Of a DNA stretch of 64,000 bases, positions 19,699 to 28,426 are shown piece by piece; the first letter of the stretch is position 1, and each line of letters begins with the position of its first letter. The position numbers and the translations under genes were made by a program. Below the pieces are notes generated by a model. The model ran no database searches. It worked only from the letters and a program-made list of their open reading frames with translations, and was not told the DNA's origin. The stretch spans positions 1 through 64,000 of the forward strand of contig NZ_JAYGIL010000026.1 of assembly GCF_034931025.1 (NCBI RefSeq), read 5' to 3'. This DNA is from Arcicella gelida. GTDB taxonomy: Bacteria; Bacteroidota; Bacteroidia; Cytophagales; Spirosomataceae.

Positions 19699-21588
19699 CT
19701 ATTGATTTGGATTTCTAATAATTTTCGGATTGTTATTGATAATATCGTCTCCGATTCTTGAGTAATAATTCCCAAACTGGAATCTATCAGCACCTGTTAC
19801 ACGGCTTAGTTTTACGATTTTAAAAATCCACTTTCCATCATTTTCTGAACTTGGGTCGTAAATTTTATAAGGCCATAAAGCATAAGGTTGTGTACTTCTC
19901 TTGGTTGCCTTCTCAATATCTTGTACTAAATCTGTAGGAGTAATTGTTCCGCCATCAAGTACTAAGTGAGCAATCCTCCAACGTTTCATGTCGTAGAAGT
20001 AATGTCCTTCAAAAGCTAATTCAGCTCTTCTTTCATGAGCGATTCTATCAAAAGTAATTTCGCTACTTGTCAAAGGTTTTACTAAGCCTGCTCTAGCACG
20101 CACTTGGTTCATATAAGTTGCTGCTACGGCTGGTTGACCTAGTTCAAAAGCAGCTTCTGCGGCATTCAACAATACTTCAGAGAAACGGTAACGAATAAAC
20201 CAAACTTCACTTTGAACACCACGCTGACCAGAACCTGTAACTGGATCCAAGTATTTACGTAAATAAAAACCCGATTGAGCTGTAAACTCAAAACCATCAA
20301 TTGGACCATCAAAACCTACTACTTGTTCACGAGTTGTTTTACCCGGTAAAGTTTTTTGCGCACCACGGTCATCACCACTGATAATACTTCCATTCGCTAA
20401 CTGAAAACCTGCCCAAATATCAACCGTTCTGCCTTTAAATCTTGTTCCTGGCAACATGACTGTTCCAGCTAAACGTGCATCACGGTTGGCAAAAATATCA
20501 GTGATATTTGTATAATAATTGTAAGCACCAGACGAAGTATTTGTTTCAAGCGGAGCAAAAGTATTATCTAATTTTTCGAAAGATTGTACTAAATTCAATG
20601 ATGGATTAATTCTTCCGCCTTCTTCTTCCTCAGCTCCATATCTTGGCTGATTCGCTATCGTAAAACCATGTACTTTCCCGCTTTGTAATTTAAAATCTTC
20701 TACAAAAATCGCTTCTGGATTATTGGCTTTATCATAAAAAATACTAGAGAAGTTTTCTGACAAATCAGGTTTTTTATTGTATAAAGCATAAGCACCTGCC
20801 TTACCTTCAATGATTTCCTTTGCTGCACTTAAAGCTTTTGTGTAGTATCCTGTCGCTAAATTTGCTGGAATTCCTACTTCACCACCTTGTAAAATTACTG
20901 AAGGTGTTGTACTTCCATATTTAGCAATAGAACCTGCATAAAGTGCCGCACGGCTTTGCATTGCTAATACTGCACCAAGTGTTGCTCTTGATTTTTCAGC
21001 TGCATCGACAGGCAATTTTGCTTTAATTTCATCAACCTCTTTAATGATAAAATCGTACACTTCTGATTCCTTTGCTCTTGGATTACGCAAATAACTTGGG
21101 TCTCCACTGAAATCGTACGTTAATGGTTCGGTAATCAATGGAACACCACCCATGCGTTTTACTAATTCGAAATAATATGCTGCACGCAAGAATCGAGCTT
21201 CTGCCAAAAATCTATCTTTGGTAGCTACGTCTAGCTTATCAGCAGCAGTACATTTTTGAATGAATAAATTGATGTCACGAATATAGCCATAATCCCAAAT
21301 TCCCCATGCACCATAATCATAACCATTATTTTGGAAATTACCATATTGACCCGCTTCCGACCAGAAAGCTTCATTAAAATCAGCCGTTGAAGTCCAACTT
21401 TTTACTGTTGAATAATCGTTATAACGATTGTACAAATCACCTAATACTGATAATATTTGTTCTGGATTACTCCAAATCACTTCATTTGTAAGAATATTGG
21501 TAGGTTGTCTATCCAAAAATTCATCGTCATTACATCCCCAGCTTATCGCTAGTAAGACCAATAGTTTTATCAATAAAATCTTTTTCAT
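19699..21588 (-). CDS. SusD/RagB-family outer-membrane lipoprotein (PUL1)
   Basis: Glycan-binding lid of the SusC transporter, at the cell surface. It has 629 residues and a lipobox ending at Cys19 (AISWGC), followed by the typical NDDEFLDRQPT. The N-terminal TPR-like part includes FLAEARFLRAAYYFELVKRMGGVPL, characteristic of the family, and the C-terminal part has RAELAFEGHYFYDMKRW. Length matches the usual 500-650. It lies 19 bp downstream of the susC gene. The bound glycan cannot be read from the sequence; the neighbouring enzymes suggest a rhamnose-rich pectin fragment. Confidence 0.95.
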   Translation of the reverse strand: MKKILLIKLLVLLAISWGCNDDEFLDRQPTNILTNEVIWSNPEQILSVLGDLYNRYNDYSTVKSWTSTADFNEAFWSEAGQYGNFQNNGYDYGAWGIWDYGYIRDINLFIQKCTAADKLDVATKDRFLAEARFLRAAYYFELVKRMGGVPLITEPLTYDFSGDPSYLRNPRAKESEVYDFIIKEVDEIKAKLPVDAAEKSRATLGAVLAMQSRAALYAGSIAKYGSTTPSVILQGGEVGIPANLATGYYTKALSAAKEIIEGKAGAYALYNKKPDLSENFSSIFYDKANNPEAIFVEDFKLQSGKVHGFTIANQPRYGAEEEEGGRINPSLNLVQSFEKLDNTFAPLETNTSSGAYNYYTNITDIFANRDARLAGTVMLPGTRFKGRTVDIWAGFQLANGSIISGDDRGAQKTLPGKTTREQVVGFDGPIDGFEFTAQSGFYLRKYLDPVTGSGQRGVQSEVWFIRYRFSEVLLNAAEAAFELGQPAVAATYMNQVRARAGLVKPLTSSEITFDRIAHERRAELAFEGHYFYDMKRWRIAHLVLDGGTITPTDLVQDIEKATKRSTQPYALWPYKIYDPSSENDGKWIFKIVKLSRVTGADRFQFGNYYSRIGDDIINNNPKIIRNPNQ

Positions 21589-21607
21589 TGCCTATTATTT
21601 TTATATT

Positions 21608-24600
21608 TTAAAGAGAAAGATTGATTCCAATATTCACAAACTTATTTTGTGGGTATTGCAAGCCGTTGTCGTCGGCAATTTCTGGATCTACTCCGTACTC
21701 TTTTAGATTATCCACTGAAAACAAGTTATAACCATTCACATATACTCTTGCCTTTTGAATTTTCAGTTTATCAAGTAATGTTTTAGGCAAAGAGTAAGAA
21801 ACTTCTAATGTTCTTGCCCTCAAGTATTTCACATTTTGCAACCAGAAAGTAGAGTTCTTGTTGTAATTACTATGACCACCATCGTTATAACGGAAAGCTG
21901 GGAATCTACCCGGAATCCACTCGCTGTTTACATCAAATACATCAGCTCTGTGCCATCTGTCTGTTAACAATTTGTTCAAAGCACCATCGTTTTGATAAGC
22001 CCACCGTTGTTCCCAGTTTTGGTTCCAAGAGTACATTCCGCCACCAGAGAAATCTGCACTGAAAGTAAAGCCTTTCCAACCTAGCATAAAGTTCAAACCA
22101 AAGTTTACATTTGGCTGACCAGTCGTTGTGTAGCCGATTGGGCGTTGGTCATATCCATCAATTCTACCGTCGCCATTTATATCTTTATAAATCAAATCTC
22201 CTGGATTTAGCGTTCTGTTACCTTGTCCGTCAATATTTACAGGATATTCATTGATTTGATCTCTTGATTGAAATTGTCCAATTGTTTCATAACCCCAGAA
22301 AATATTACTGTAACGACCTTCAGCAGAGTTTCTGTAATAATCCCACGAGTTGTTGAAAATTGGTTTGTAAGAAGAAATAAATTTACTTCTAGCATAAGAC
22401 ATATTTCCACCAATCGAATACGTGAAGTCTCCAGATTTGCCATTGTAACTTAAAGAGAATTCACCTCCGAACTGTGCATCGCTGTTAACGTTTTCGTCAG
22501 GTAAGCTATAACCTAATTCACTTGGTACCAATAAATCGTATTTACGACCTCTCAAACCCGTTCTCAAACGGTAGAAGTAATCTACACTACCCGTTAATTT
22601 CGTTCCTAAGAGCGAGAAATCAGCTCCAACATCGGTAATCTTACTTTTGAACCAAGAAATATTCGTAATTACTTGTCCTTTATCTCTTGAAGTAACAACT
22701 GGGGTTCCACTTAAAATTACGTTTCCTACATTGTAATTATAGCCAGAAAGATAGTCATACGCTCCAATACCAACGTTATCATCACCCAAGATACCGTAAG
22801 AAGCTCTGAATTTTAAATCATCCAAGATTGAACCACCACCCAAAAGATTCTTTGCAAAGTTTTCTTCAGTGATTCTCCAACCAATAGATGCTGAAGGGAA
22901 AACACCTGAACGTCTATCTGGAGCAAACTTCCAAGAAGCATCTCTACGAGCAGAAACTTCAAAGTAATATTTGTTCGAATAATTGTAATTGAATCTACCG
23001 ATATAACCTATACGTGCTTCTTGGTCGTCCGCATCGTTATAAGTATCAACCGTTGGGAAATAAATCAAAGGCAATACGTTTGTTTTAGGTACAGAGTGTA
23101 CCCATTGGTCTTGAACACGCTGTTCTTGTCTTTCCGCTACGAATACTCCACCTACAGTATGTTTGCCAAAAGTATTATTGTAATTCAATTGTCCTTGATA
23201 AATATTACGCATTACTTTTCTTGTACCACGTTCACGCCAAGGATTTGTACTACCACCAGTAACAGTATAAGTATCGTTCGCTGGATTGTAAGTATAAGCT
23301 TGATAAGTGTATTCGTGTCCATTCATTACTCTATCAGCAATATAATACGAATACATTCCTTTCAACATCAATCCTTTAATTCCCGGAACTTGGTACTCTG
23401 CATTAAAGTTTGTTTGTAATACTCTCCAATCTTCACGCCAATAACCACCTAGTTTTTTGTTGTTATAAGCCCAGTTTGTTTCGTTGTGCTTAATGTCGTT
23501 CAAATACAATGGGTTATCGTTGGCATAAGGACTTTCGAACGGACGGTTTCTTAAAATTGCAAAACGTGGAAGCCAGTAATCATCACCTCCTGGAACGCCA
23601 GGCTGATCTCTTGTTTCGATTCTACCATTAATTTGAACGCCCACTTTTAAATTATTAGAAATCTTCGCATCAACATTACTTTGAATGTTACTTCTTGCAA
23701 AAGTAAATTCACGACCTAATACTGAATTTTGACTCAAACGAGTAGCAGAAATATAATAACTAATTTTATCTGAACCACCAGAAGTATTAATGTTGATTGA
23801 ACTTAGTGGAGAATTTCCTTTGATGATAAAGTCTTTCCAGTTAAATGACTGATAACCAGGCTCTGTTCCAGCTTTATACTTATCTAATTCAGCTTGAGTA
23901 ATGGCTGTTCTTCCGAATTGGTTAATCTCAGCATCAGCCTTTCCTAATTGCCATTCGTAAGAATTATTCACAACGTCTGGGAATCTCGACCAATTTTGCC
24001 AGCCAGTATAAGCGTCGATATTTACTGTGTTTTTACTTCCTGCTTTTCCTCTTTTGGTAGTAACAACCACTACTCCGTTGGCTGCACGTACCCCATAAAT
24101 AGCCGCAGAAGCGTCTTTAAGTACAGAAATACTCTCGATATCGTTTGGTGCTAAGTTATTGAACTGACCAGCATCTTGCTGAATACCATCAATAACGAAA
24201 AGCGGGCTTCCCATATTACGAATTTGAATATTCGCACTTGCTCCTGGACGACCATCAGCCATTCTGAAAGAAACTCCTGGAATTTTACCTGCTAAACCAG
24301 AACTAACTGTTGAACCACCGTGTACTCTCTCTAAATCTTTGCTTGTAACAATGGCAATTGCACCAGTTAAAGATTCTTTCTTTTGTGTACTATAGCCAAC
24401 AACAACTACTTCGTCGAGTCCTTGATTATCAGGTGTCAATTTAACATCTACAATCGAACGCCCATTTACCGAAATCTCTTGTGATACATAGCCAACAGAT
24501 GAAAAAATAAGAACTGCATTGCCATTTGGCAAAGAAAAACCATACTCACCATTATTATTGGTGGTAGTTCCCTTGTTTGTTGAGCCTTTTACCAAAATAT

Positions 24601-25072
24601 TAACCCCTGGCAAACCAACATTATTTTCGTCGGTAACCTTACCTTTTATTGAAAATTCTAGGCTTTGAGGCGCTATTTTGGTTGACTCTTCCTTTAAGAG
24701 TATTTGTGTGGTTTTAGCAGCTTGGGCACTCAGAATAATCTGGCTTCCAGCTACGTCGTATTGTAAATTTAAGGGCTTTAATAGCCTTTCTAACACTTCT
24801 CCTAAAGTAACATTAGGAAGGTTTAAAGATACAGTGCGACTTGATTGAATAATTTGCGGACTATAAGAAAACCTGACGCCTGCCACGGTTTCTATATCCT
24901 TCAAGACAGCCTTTATCTTTTTGTCGGATACTTGTAAAGTCACTTTGCGATTTAATAATTCCTGAGCAGATAATTCTCTTGCCCAAGATACGCTAATGAA
25001 GAAACAAGCAATAAAGAGTTGCACCAACGAAATTTTCATACATTGGAATAGTAAAATTCTTAATTGTTTCAT
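21608..25072 (-). CDS. SusC/RagA-family TonB-dependent transporter with STN domain (PUL1)
   Basis: Outer-membrane importer of 1154 residues from the ATG at 25072, which gives a proper signal peptide; an upstream TTG at 25114 would add an unlikely leader. Domains in order: signal peptide, STN domain (about 44-115, with VTLQVSDKKIKAVLKDI), carboxypeptidase-regulatory-like domain (about 141-213), a TonB-box-like stretch (LDEVVVVGY), plug, and 22-strand barrel. The STN domain in SusC proteins relays ligand binding to a FecR anti-sigma factor, and such a gene lies directly upstream. It therefore both imports the glycan and senses it. A 213-bp leader separates it from fecR. Confidence 0.95.
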   Translation of the reverse strand: MKQLRILLFQCMKISLVQLFIACFFISVSWARELSAQELLNRKVTLQVSDKKIKAVLKDIETVAGVRFSYSPQIIQSSRTVSLNLPNVTLGEVLERLLKPLNLQYDVAGSQIILSAQAAKTTQILLKEESTKIAPQSLEFSIKGKVTDENNVGLPGVNILVKGSTNKGTTTNNNGEYGFSLPNGNAVLIFSSVGYVSQEISVNGRSIVDVKLTPDNQGLDEVVVVGYSTQKKESLTGAIAIVTSKDLERVHGGSTVSSGLAGKIPGVSFRMADGRPGASANIQIRNMGSPLFVIDGIQQDAGQFNNLAPNDIESISVLKDASAAIYGVRAANGVVVVTTKRGKAGSKNTVNIDAYTGWQNWSRFPDVVNNSYEWQLGKADAEINQFGRTAITQAELDKYKAGTEPGYQSFNWKDFIIKGNSPLSSININTSGGSDKISYYISATRLSQNSVLGREFTFARSNIQSNVDAKISNNLKVGVQINGRIETRDQPGVPGGDDYWLPRFAILRNRPFESPYANDNPLYLNDIKHNETNWAYNNKKLGGYWREDWRVLQTNFNAEYQVPGIKGLMLKGMYSYYIADRVMNGHEYTYQAYTYNPANDTYTVTGGSTNPWRERGTRKVMRNIYQGQLNYNNTFGKHTVGGVFVAERQEQRVQDQWVHSVPKTNVLPLIYFPTVDTYNDADDQEARIGYIGRFNYNYSNKYYFEVSARRDASWKFAPDRRSGVFPSASIGWRITEENFAKNLLGGGSILDDLKFRASYGILGDDNVGIGAYDYLSGYNYNVGNVILSGTPVVTSRDKGQVITNISWFKSKITDVGADFSLLGTKLTGSVDYFYRLRTGLRGRKYDLLVPSELGYSLPDENVNSDAQFGGEFSLSYNGKSGDFTYSIGGNMSYARSKFISSYKPIFNNSWDYYRNSAEGRYSNIFWGYETIGQFQSRDQINEYPVNIDGQGNRTLNPGDLIYKDINGDGRIDGYDQRPIGYTTTGQPNVNFGLNFMLGWKGFTFSADFSGGGMYSWNQNWEQRWAYQNDGALNKLLTDRWHRADVFDVNSEWIPGRFPAFRYNDGGHSNYNKNSTFWLQNVKYLRARTLEVSYSLPKTLLDKLKIQKARVYVNGYNLFSVDNLKEYGVDPEIADDNGLQYPQNKFVNIGINLSL

Positions 25073-25198
25073 ACTTTTGATTGTTTTGATCGTAATGACT
25101 AAATTTTCGAGCAAAAGAAGTCCCTGCCAGCCTAAATCATTTTAAGCTGTTTCTTGGATTTACAAGCCAATGATGGTACGAACATCGTTGGCTTTTTT
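25072..25198 (+). ncRNA. Candidate antisense RNA over the PUL1 susC leader
   Basis: On the plus strand, opposite to susC, a TACTTTTG box (25072-25079) fits TAnnTTTG exactly. About 85 bp further on, AAGCCAATGATG (25164-25175) and CATCGTTGGCTT (25183-25194) form a 12-bp stem (one wobble), followed by a T run to about 25198, as in an intrinsic terminator. The implied RNA of roughly 110 nt would cover the susC start codon and leader. Antisense RNAs at this place are known in Bacteroides PULs (DonS type). No good -33 box is seen, so this is a hypothesis. Confidence 0.4.
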
Positions 25199-25284
25199 CT
25201 TTTTTAAATTAATCAGAAGTGATAAGTAATTATGTTTTCATTTGTTAAACAGAGGGAGTTAAAAGGTACAATTATTTATTTAAG

Positions 25285-26412
25285 TTAATTTGATTGACAC
25301 ATTTTTGAATTAATAATTATCTGAGCATCAATTATTTCATAAGTTGCTCCGATAGATTTGCAAATAATATTGAGTTTATCTTGCAACGATTCTTCTTCCA
25401 TAGAAGAGGTTAATTGGCATGATTGCATCATTTCTCGATTAAAAATGATTTCTACTCCATAAGCTTTCGAAATTTCATCCAATACTGCCACAACGGGTGC
25501 TTCATCATAAATAAAAGTCGGTTTAGAAATGTGTTGGGCAATTAATAATATAGGTTGTTCAACAATGGCTTTCTTAAAGAATTCTTTTTCTCTTGAAAAA
25601 GTAACTTGTTGGTTTGGTTTCAATAAAACGCCTAGCTTTTCAATATTAGAGACGGTCACTTTATCAAACTTCGGATTTTTATATACGCTTACTTTTCCAC
25701 TTAATACTTTAACAATCACGTCTTTATCGTTATCAAATGAAAAAACTTCAAATTTTGTACCTAATACTTTAGTAACCAATTCATTAGCATATACATAAAA
25801 TGGTTTGGAAGGTATTTTAACTACATCAAAAATTGCCTTTCCTGATAAGTAAACCGTTCTATTTTCTTTTCCAAAACTATTGACGTAACTAATTTTACTA
25901 TTTGGCGAAAGATAAATTAATGAACCATCAGGAAGTTTTAGAGTATCTACAGTCGTTTTATCATTTATCTTTTCGGTAAGCTTCTCTTCTGCAAATACTG
26001 CCATTTGTTTTTCATAAACCGATTCCGACTGAACACTTTTATTAAAATAAAGTACTTTTAAGCCTAAAAAAAGGATAAAACATGCAGCCATTACTTGAAA
26101 CCACGACTGTCGCCAAATTGGTATTGGCTTTACTTCTTTTTCATCACTTTCTGCATTGGTAATTAAAATTCTTTGTAATAAACTTTCCTCGGCTTCTTTT
26201 GATAAATAGGTACGAACATATTCACTAAGACCAAGCTGAACGGCTTCAATCAATTTCTGAGCCGCTAACCACTCTTCTTTCTTTTCTGGATGATTACTCA
26301 ACCAGCTTTCCCAAAAAGCTTTTGAAGAATCAGTTGGTGATAAATAATGATTTAGAAAAGCATCATCTGTCACAAAGTCAGAAGAACTAAATTGTTCGTA
26401 GTGTATATTCAC
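25285..26412 (-). CDS. fecR: FecR-family anti-sigma factor
   Basis: Inner-membrane anti-sigma factor of 375 residues that couples the SusC STN domain to the ECF sigma factor. It has a cytoplasmic N-terminal part with WESWLSNHPEKKEEW, one transmembrane segment (about 105-122, WFQVMAACFILFLGLKVLYF), a periplasmic FecR domain (VDTLKLPDGSLIYLSPNSK), and a C-terminal STN-interacting domain (VAVLDEISKAYGVEI). The start is GTG: an in-frame TAA lies only two codons upstream, and no ATG is near. It ends 213 bp before the susC ATG and lies 61 bp downstream of the sigma gene. Regulation of the PUL1 transporter operon is its likely role. Confidence 0.92.
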   Translation of the reverse strand: MNIHYEQFSSSDFVTDDAFLNHYLSPTDSSKAFWESWLSNHPEKKEEWLAAQKLIEAVQLGLSEYVRTYLSKEAEESLLQRILITNAESDEKEVKPIPIWRQSWFQVMAACFILFLGLKVLYFNKSVQSESVYEKQMAVFAEEKLTEKINDKTTVDTLKLPDGSLIYLSPNSKISYVNSFGKENRTVYLSGKAIFDVVKIPSKPFYVYANELVTKVLGTKFEVFSFDNDKDVIVKVLSGKVSVYKNPKFDKVTVSNIEKLGVLLKPNQQVTFSREKEFFKKAIVEQPILLIAQHISKPTFIYDEAPVVAVLDEISKAYGVEIIFNREMMQSCQLTSSMEEESLQDKLNIICKSIGATYEIIDAQIIINSKMCQSN

Positions 26413-26473
26413 GGATTATGATATTTTAACAGTAGATGACATAAAGCTATTTTTCATACTCACTAAAATCAAA

Positions 26474-27064
26474 TTATTCTTGAAAAAAGACAAAAAATAA
26501 AATTGATAGCCAAGTTCTTAATTTTTCAACGGCTCTGAAAACGATATTTTGTGCCGACTGTTTATTGACCAACATGATTTCAGCAATTTGTTCATAGTTC
26601 ATATTTTCGGCAAATCTCAAACGTAAAGCTTCTTGTTGTCGATGCGAAAGCTGACTTACTAATTTGGTAATCATTTCTTGCCTATTAGTTGCTTCTTCTT
26701 TCTGTGTAAAAATTTCTTCTGCTGAAGGTTCTACTAAAAAGTCTTCAAATTCTTCGTTAAATGTTTGATGCGAGCGTTCTTTTCTACTTAATAAATGTAA
26801 AATTCTATTTTTTAACGCTTTTAATAAGTAATATCGAACGTTATCCGGCACAATCAATCTATTTCTTTTAATCCAAATTTCAGTAAAAACATCATGAATA
26901 CAATCGAATACAAAAGCCTCCGAAGCAGCAACAAGGCTCATGCCATATCGATACATTGCTTTTACATGTAATCGGTACAGTTCAGTATAAGCCTCTTCAT
27001 CTCCTAATAGAAAAGCTTCCCACATTTCCTGTTCTTTATTTGATTCTTCCGTGATTTGATTCAT
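26474..27064 (-). CDS. ECF RNA polymerase sigma factor
   Basis: Sigma-70 factor of the extracytoplasmic-function group, 196 residues. Region 2 runs from about residue 15 (WEAFLLGDEEAYTELYRLH) and includes FVFDCIHDVFTEIWIKR. Region 4 (about 135-185) contains the helix-turn-helix MNYEQIAEIMLVNKQSAQN. It pairs with the downstream fecR gene, as in most Bacteroidota PULs of this type. A TACTTTTG box on the minus strand at 27140-27133 could be its own promoter, about 70 bp before the ATG. Its target is most likely the susC operon, which lacks a normal TAnnTTTG box on the coding strand. Confidence 0.92.
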   Translation of the reverse strand: MNQITEESNKEQEMWEAFLLGDEEAYTELYRLHVKAMYRYGMSLVAASEAFVFDCIHDVFTEIWIKRNRLIVPDNVRYYLLKALKNRILHLLSRKERSHQTFNEEFEDFLVEPSAEEIFTQKEEATNRQEMITKLVSQLSHRQQEALRLRFAENMNYEQIAEIMLVNKQSAQNIVFRAVEKLRTWLSILFFVFFQE

Positions 27065-27411
27065 CTTAAGTTTAATATCAAGTTAAATGCTGGTTTTATC
27101 TTTTATTTTTAAAAGAATCAAGGCTTGAGTGCCAAAAGTATTTACTCAAGCAAATCGAATTATACTTTAGTGGTAATAAATTTGAACTTTACTAAGATAA
27201 TGCGTTCGTAAAGATAGTTTGAAAAGGTATGATAGGAAAGCCAATTTTCTTGGATTAGTCTTAAAAAACCTTGAAAACATCTATTTTGAGACATATTGAA
27301 TAAAGTTTGAAACATTTCATCAAATGCTCCTTTCAATTTTCCAACGCTATTAAAGTCTTATTACTCCATTATTTTCTATTTACTTTTTTAAATTTTAGCC
27401 ATTTTCCTAAA
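27065..27411. other. Intergenic stretch between sigma gene and iterons
   Basis: AT-rich and non-coding. The only signal seen is a minus-strand TACTTTTG box (27140-27133), a fair -7 match that would serve the sigma gene at 27064; no -33 box is found at 19-22 bp. The rest shows no repeat or hairpin that I can support. Confidence 0.5.
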
Positions 27412-27965
27412 AACGACTTTTGTGGGGTGAAATATCAAAGGTTAATTTTTTGAATAAAAACGACTTTTATGGGGTCTATTCCTTTTGATTAAAAGTAACA
27501 CTTACTCTATATTTCTAAAAACGACCTTTATGGGGTGACGTACCTTAAACGATTTAAGCATAGCACCTTGTTTAATATTCTCGATCTTGAAAACCGAAAA
27601 ACGACTTTTATGGGGTACTAATATATTCCTCTATTTTCATTTAATGTCCAGTAAAAATGTTGAACGACAAAATGTAAAAACGACTTTTATGGGGCTTGCA
27701 ATTTATTTGTAAGTATAAATTTTACAATGATTTAATAGTAAAGAATATTGACTTTTTTGAAAATGATACAATTCTACAAGAAAGTGATAGAGAACGAAAT
27801 ATACTTTTCTAAAAACGACTTTTATGGGCTTAAAAATCAGGACGTATAGCATGTACAATAACGACTTTTATGGGCTTGCCGATTATTTTACTTTTAGAAA
27901 TGTGAGTTGAACCAATATAATTATGAAATAGAAAAACAAAAATGTAAAAACGACTTTTATGGGCT
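27412..27965 (+). repeat. Dispersed iterons (8 units), outer part of the replication origin
   Basis: Eight direct repeats of the form AACGACTTTTATGGGGT start at 27412, 27459, 27520, 27600, 27679, 27814, 27860 and 27949, all in the same orientation, at gaps of 46 to 135 bp. The first has GTG for ATG. Unit 3 has CCTTTATG. The fifth ends GGGGC, and units 6-8 end GGGCT. These look like extra Rep-binding sites, possibly for copy control or handcuffing. Direct Rep binding is inferred from family knowledge. Confidence 0.85.
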
Positions 27966-28144
27966 AAATACTTTTCTTTTTATAGAAATTGATAGTAGTT
28001 TTTTTAGTAAAGATTTCTTAAATCGTTTCAAATAAATAATATTCACTCAACAAATGTTATTCTTTGTTGTATTTCTTATTATTTATATCTTTTGTCTTTC
28101 AGGCTTCATAAGTTATTGTAATAAAGCATTTTAACTATGCTTAT

Positions 28145-28293
28145 AACGACCTTTATGGGGTATATCGACGACTTTTATGGGGTTTAACAACGACCTTTAT
28201 GGGGTTTAATAACGACTCCTATGGGGTGCATCAACGACCTTTATGGGGTCTATCACGACTTTTATGGGCTGATTAAAACGACTCCTATGGGGT
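28145..28293 (+). repeat. Tight iteron array (7 units, 22-bp period), core replication origin
   Basis: Seven direct repeats start at 28145, 28167, 28189, 28211, 28233, 28254 and 28277, i.e. steps of 22, 22, 22, 22, 21 and 23 bp, about two helical turns. Each is a variant of AACGACYYYTATGGGGT. Two carry CTCCTATGGGGT, three CCTTTATGGGGT, one TTTTATGGGGT with GACGAC, and one TTTTATGGGCT. Such phased arrays are the Rep-binding core of iteron plasmids. A 179-bp AT-rich stretch (27966-28144) on one side and another (28294-28426) on the rep side could be the melting region. No clear DnaA box was found. Confidence 0.92.
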
Positions 28294-28426
28294 TGAACAA
28301 ACGACTATGTTTTATTTGTCGTCGTTTTATTTTGTTTTTAGCAATTAAAGTATTTTTTTTGTAAAACGACTTTAAAAAAGTATCAGTCGTACATGCTATT
28401 TTTCATCTCAAACTGTTGGCAAGCGA
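28294..28426 (+). promoter_or_regulatory. rep promoter region with inverted half-iterons
   Basis: AAACGAC (28299-28305) and its inverse GTCGTTT (28321-28327) face each other across 15 bp. A third AAACGAC lies at 28364-28370. In Rep_3-type plasmids such inverted half-sites bind Rep dimers and repress rep. No exact TAnnTTTG box is seen. The stretch is strongly AT-rich and could also form part of the melting region. Autoregulation is inferred. Confidence 0.5.

Noticed and set aside
21608..25114. TTG at 25114 as SusC start
   Set aside because: It would add 14 residues before a normal signal peptide; the ATG at 25072 fits better.
27412..28293. CRISPR array
   Set aside because: Units of about 17 bp, variable spacing in one cluster and only about 5 bp between units in the other, and no cas genes. 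Iterons with an adjacent Rep gene explain them.
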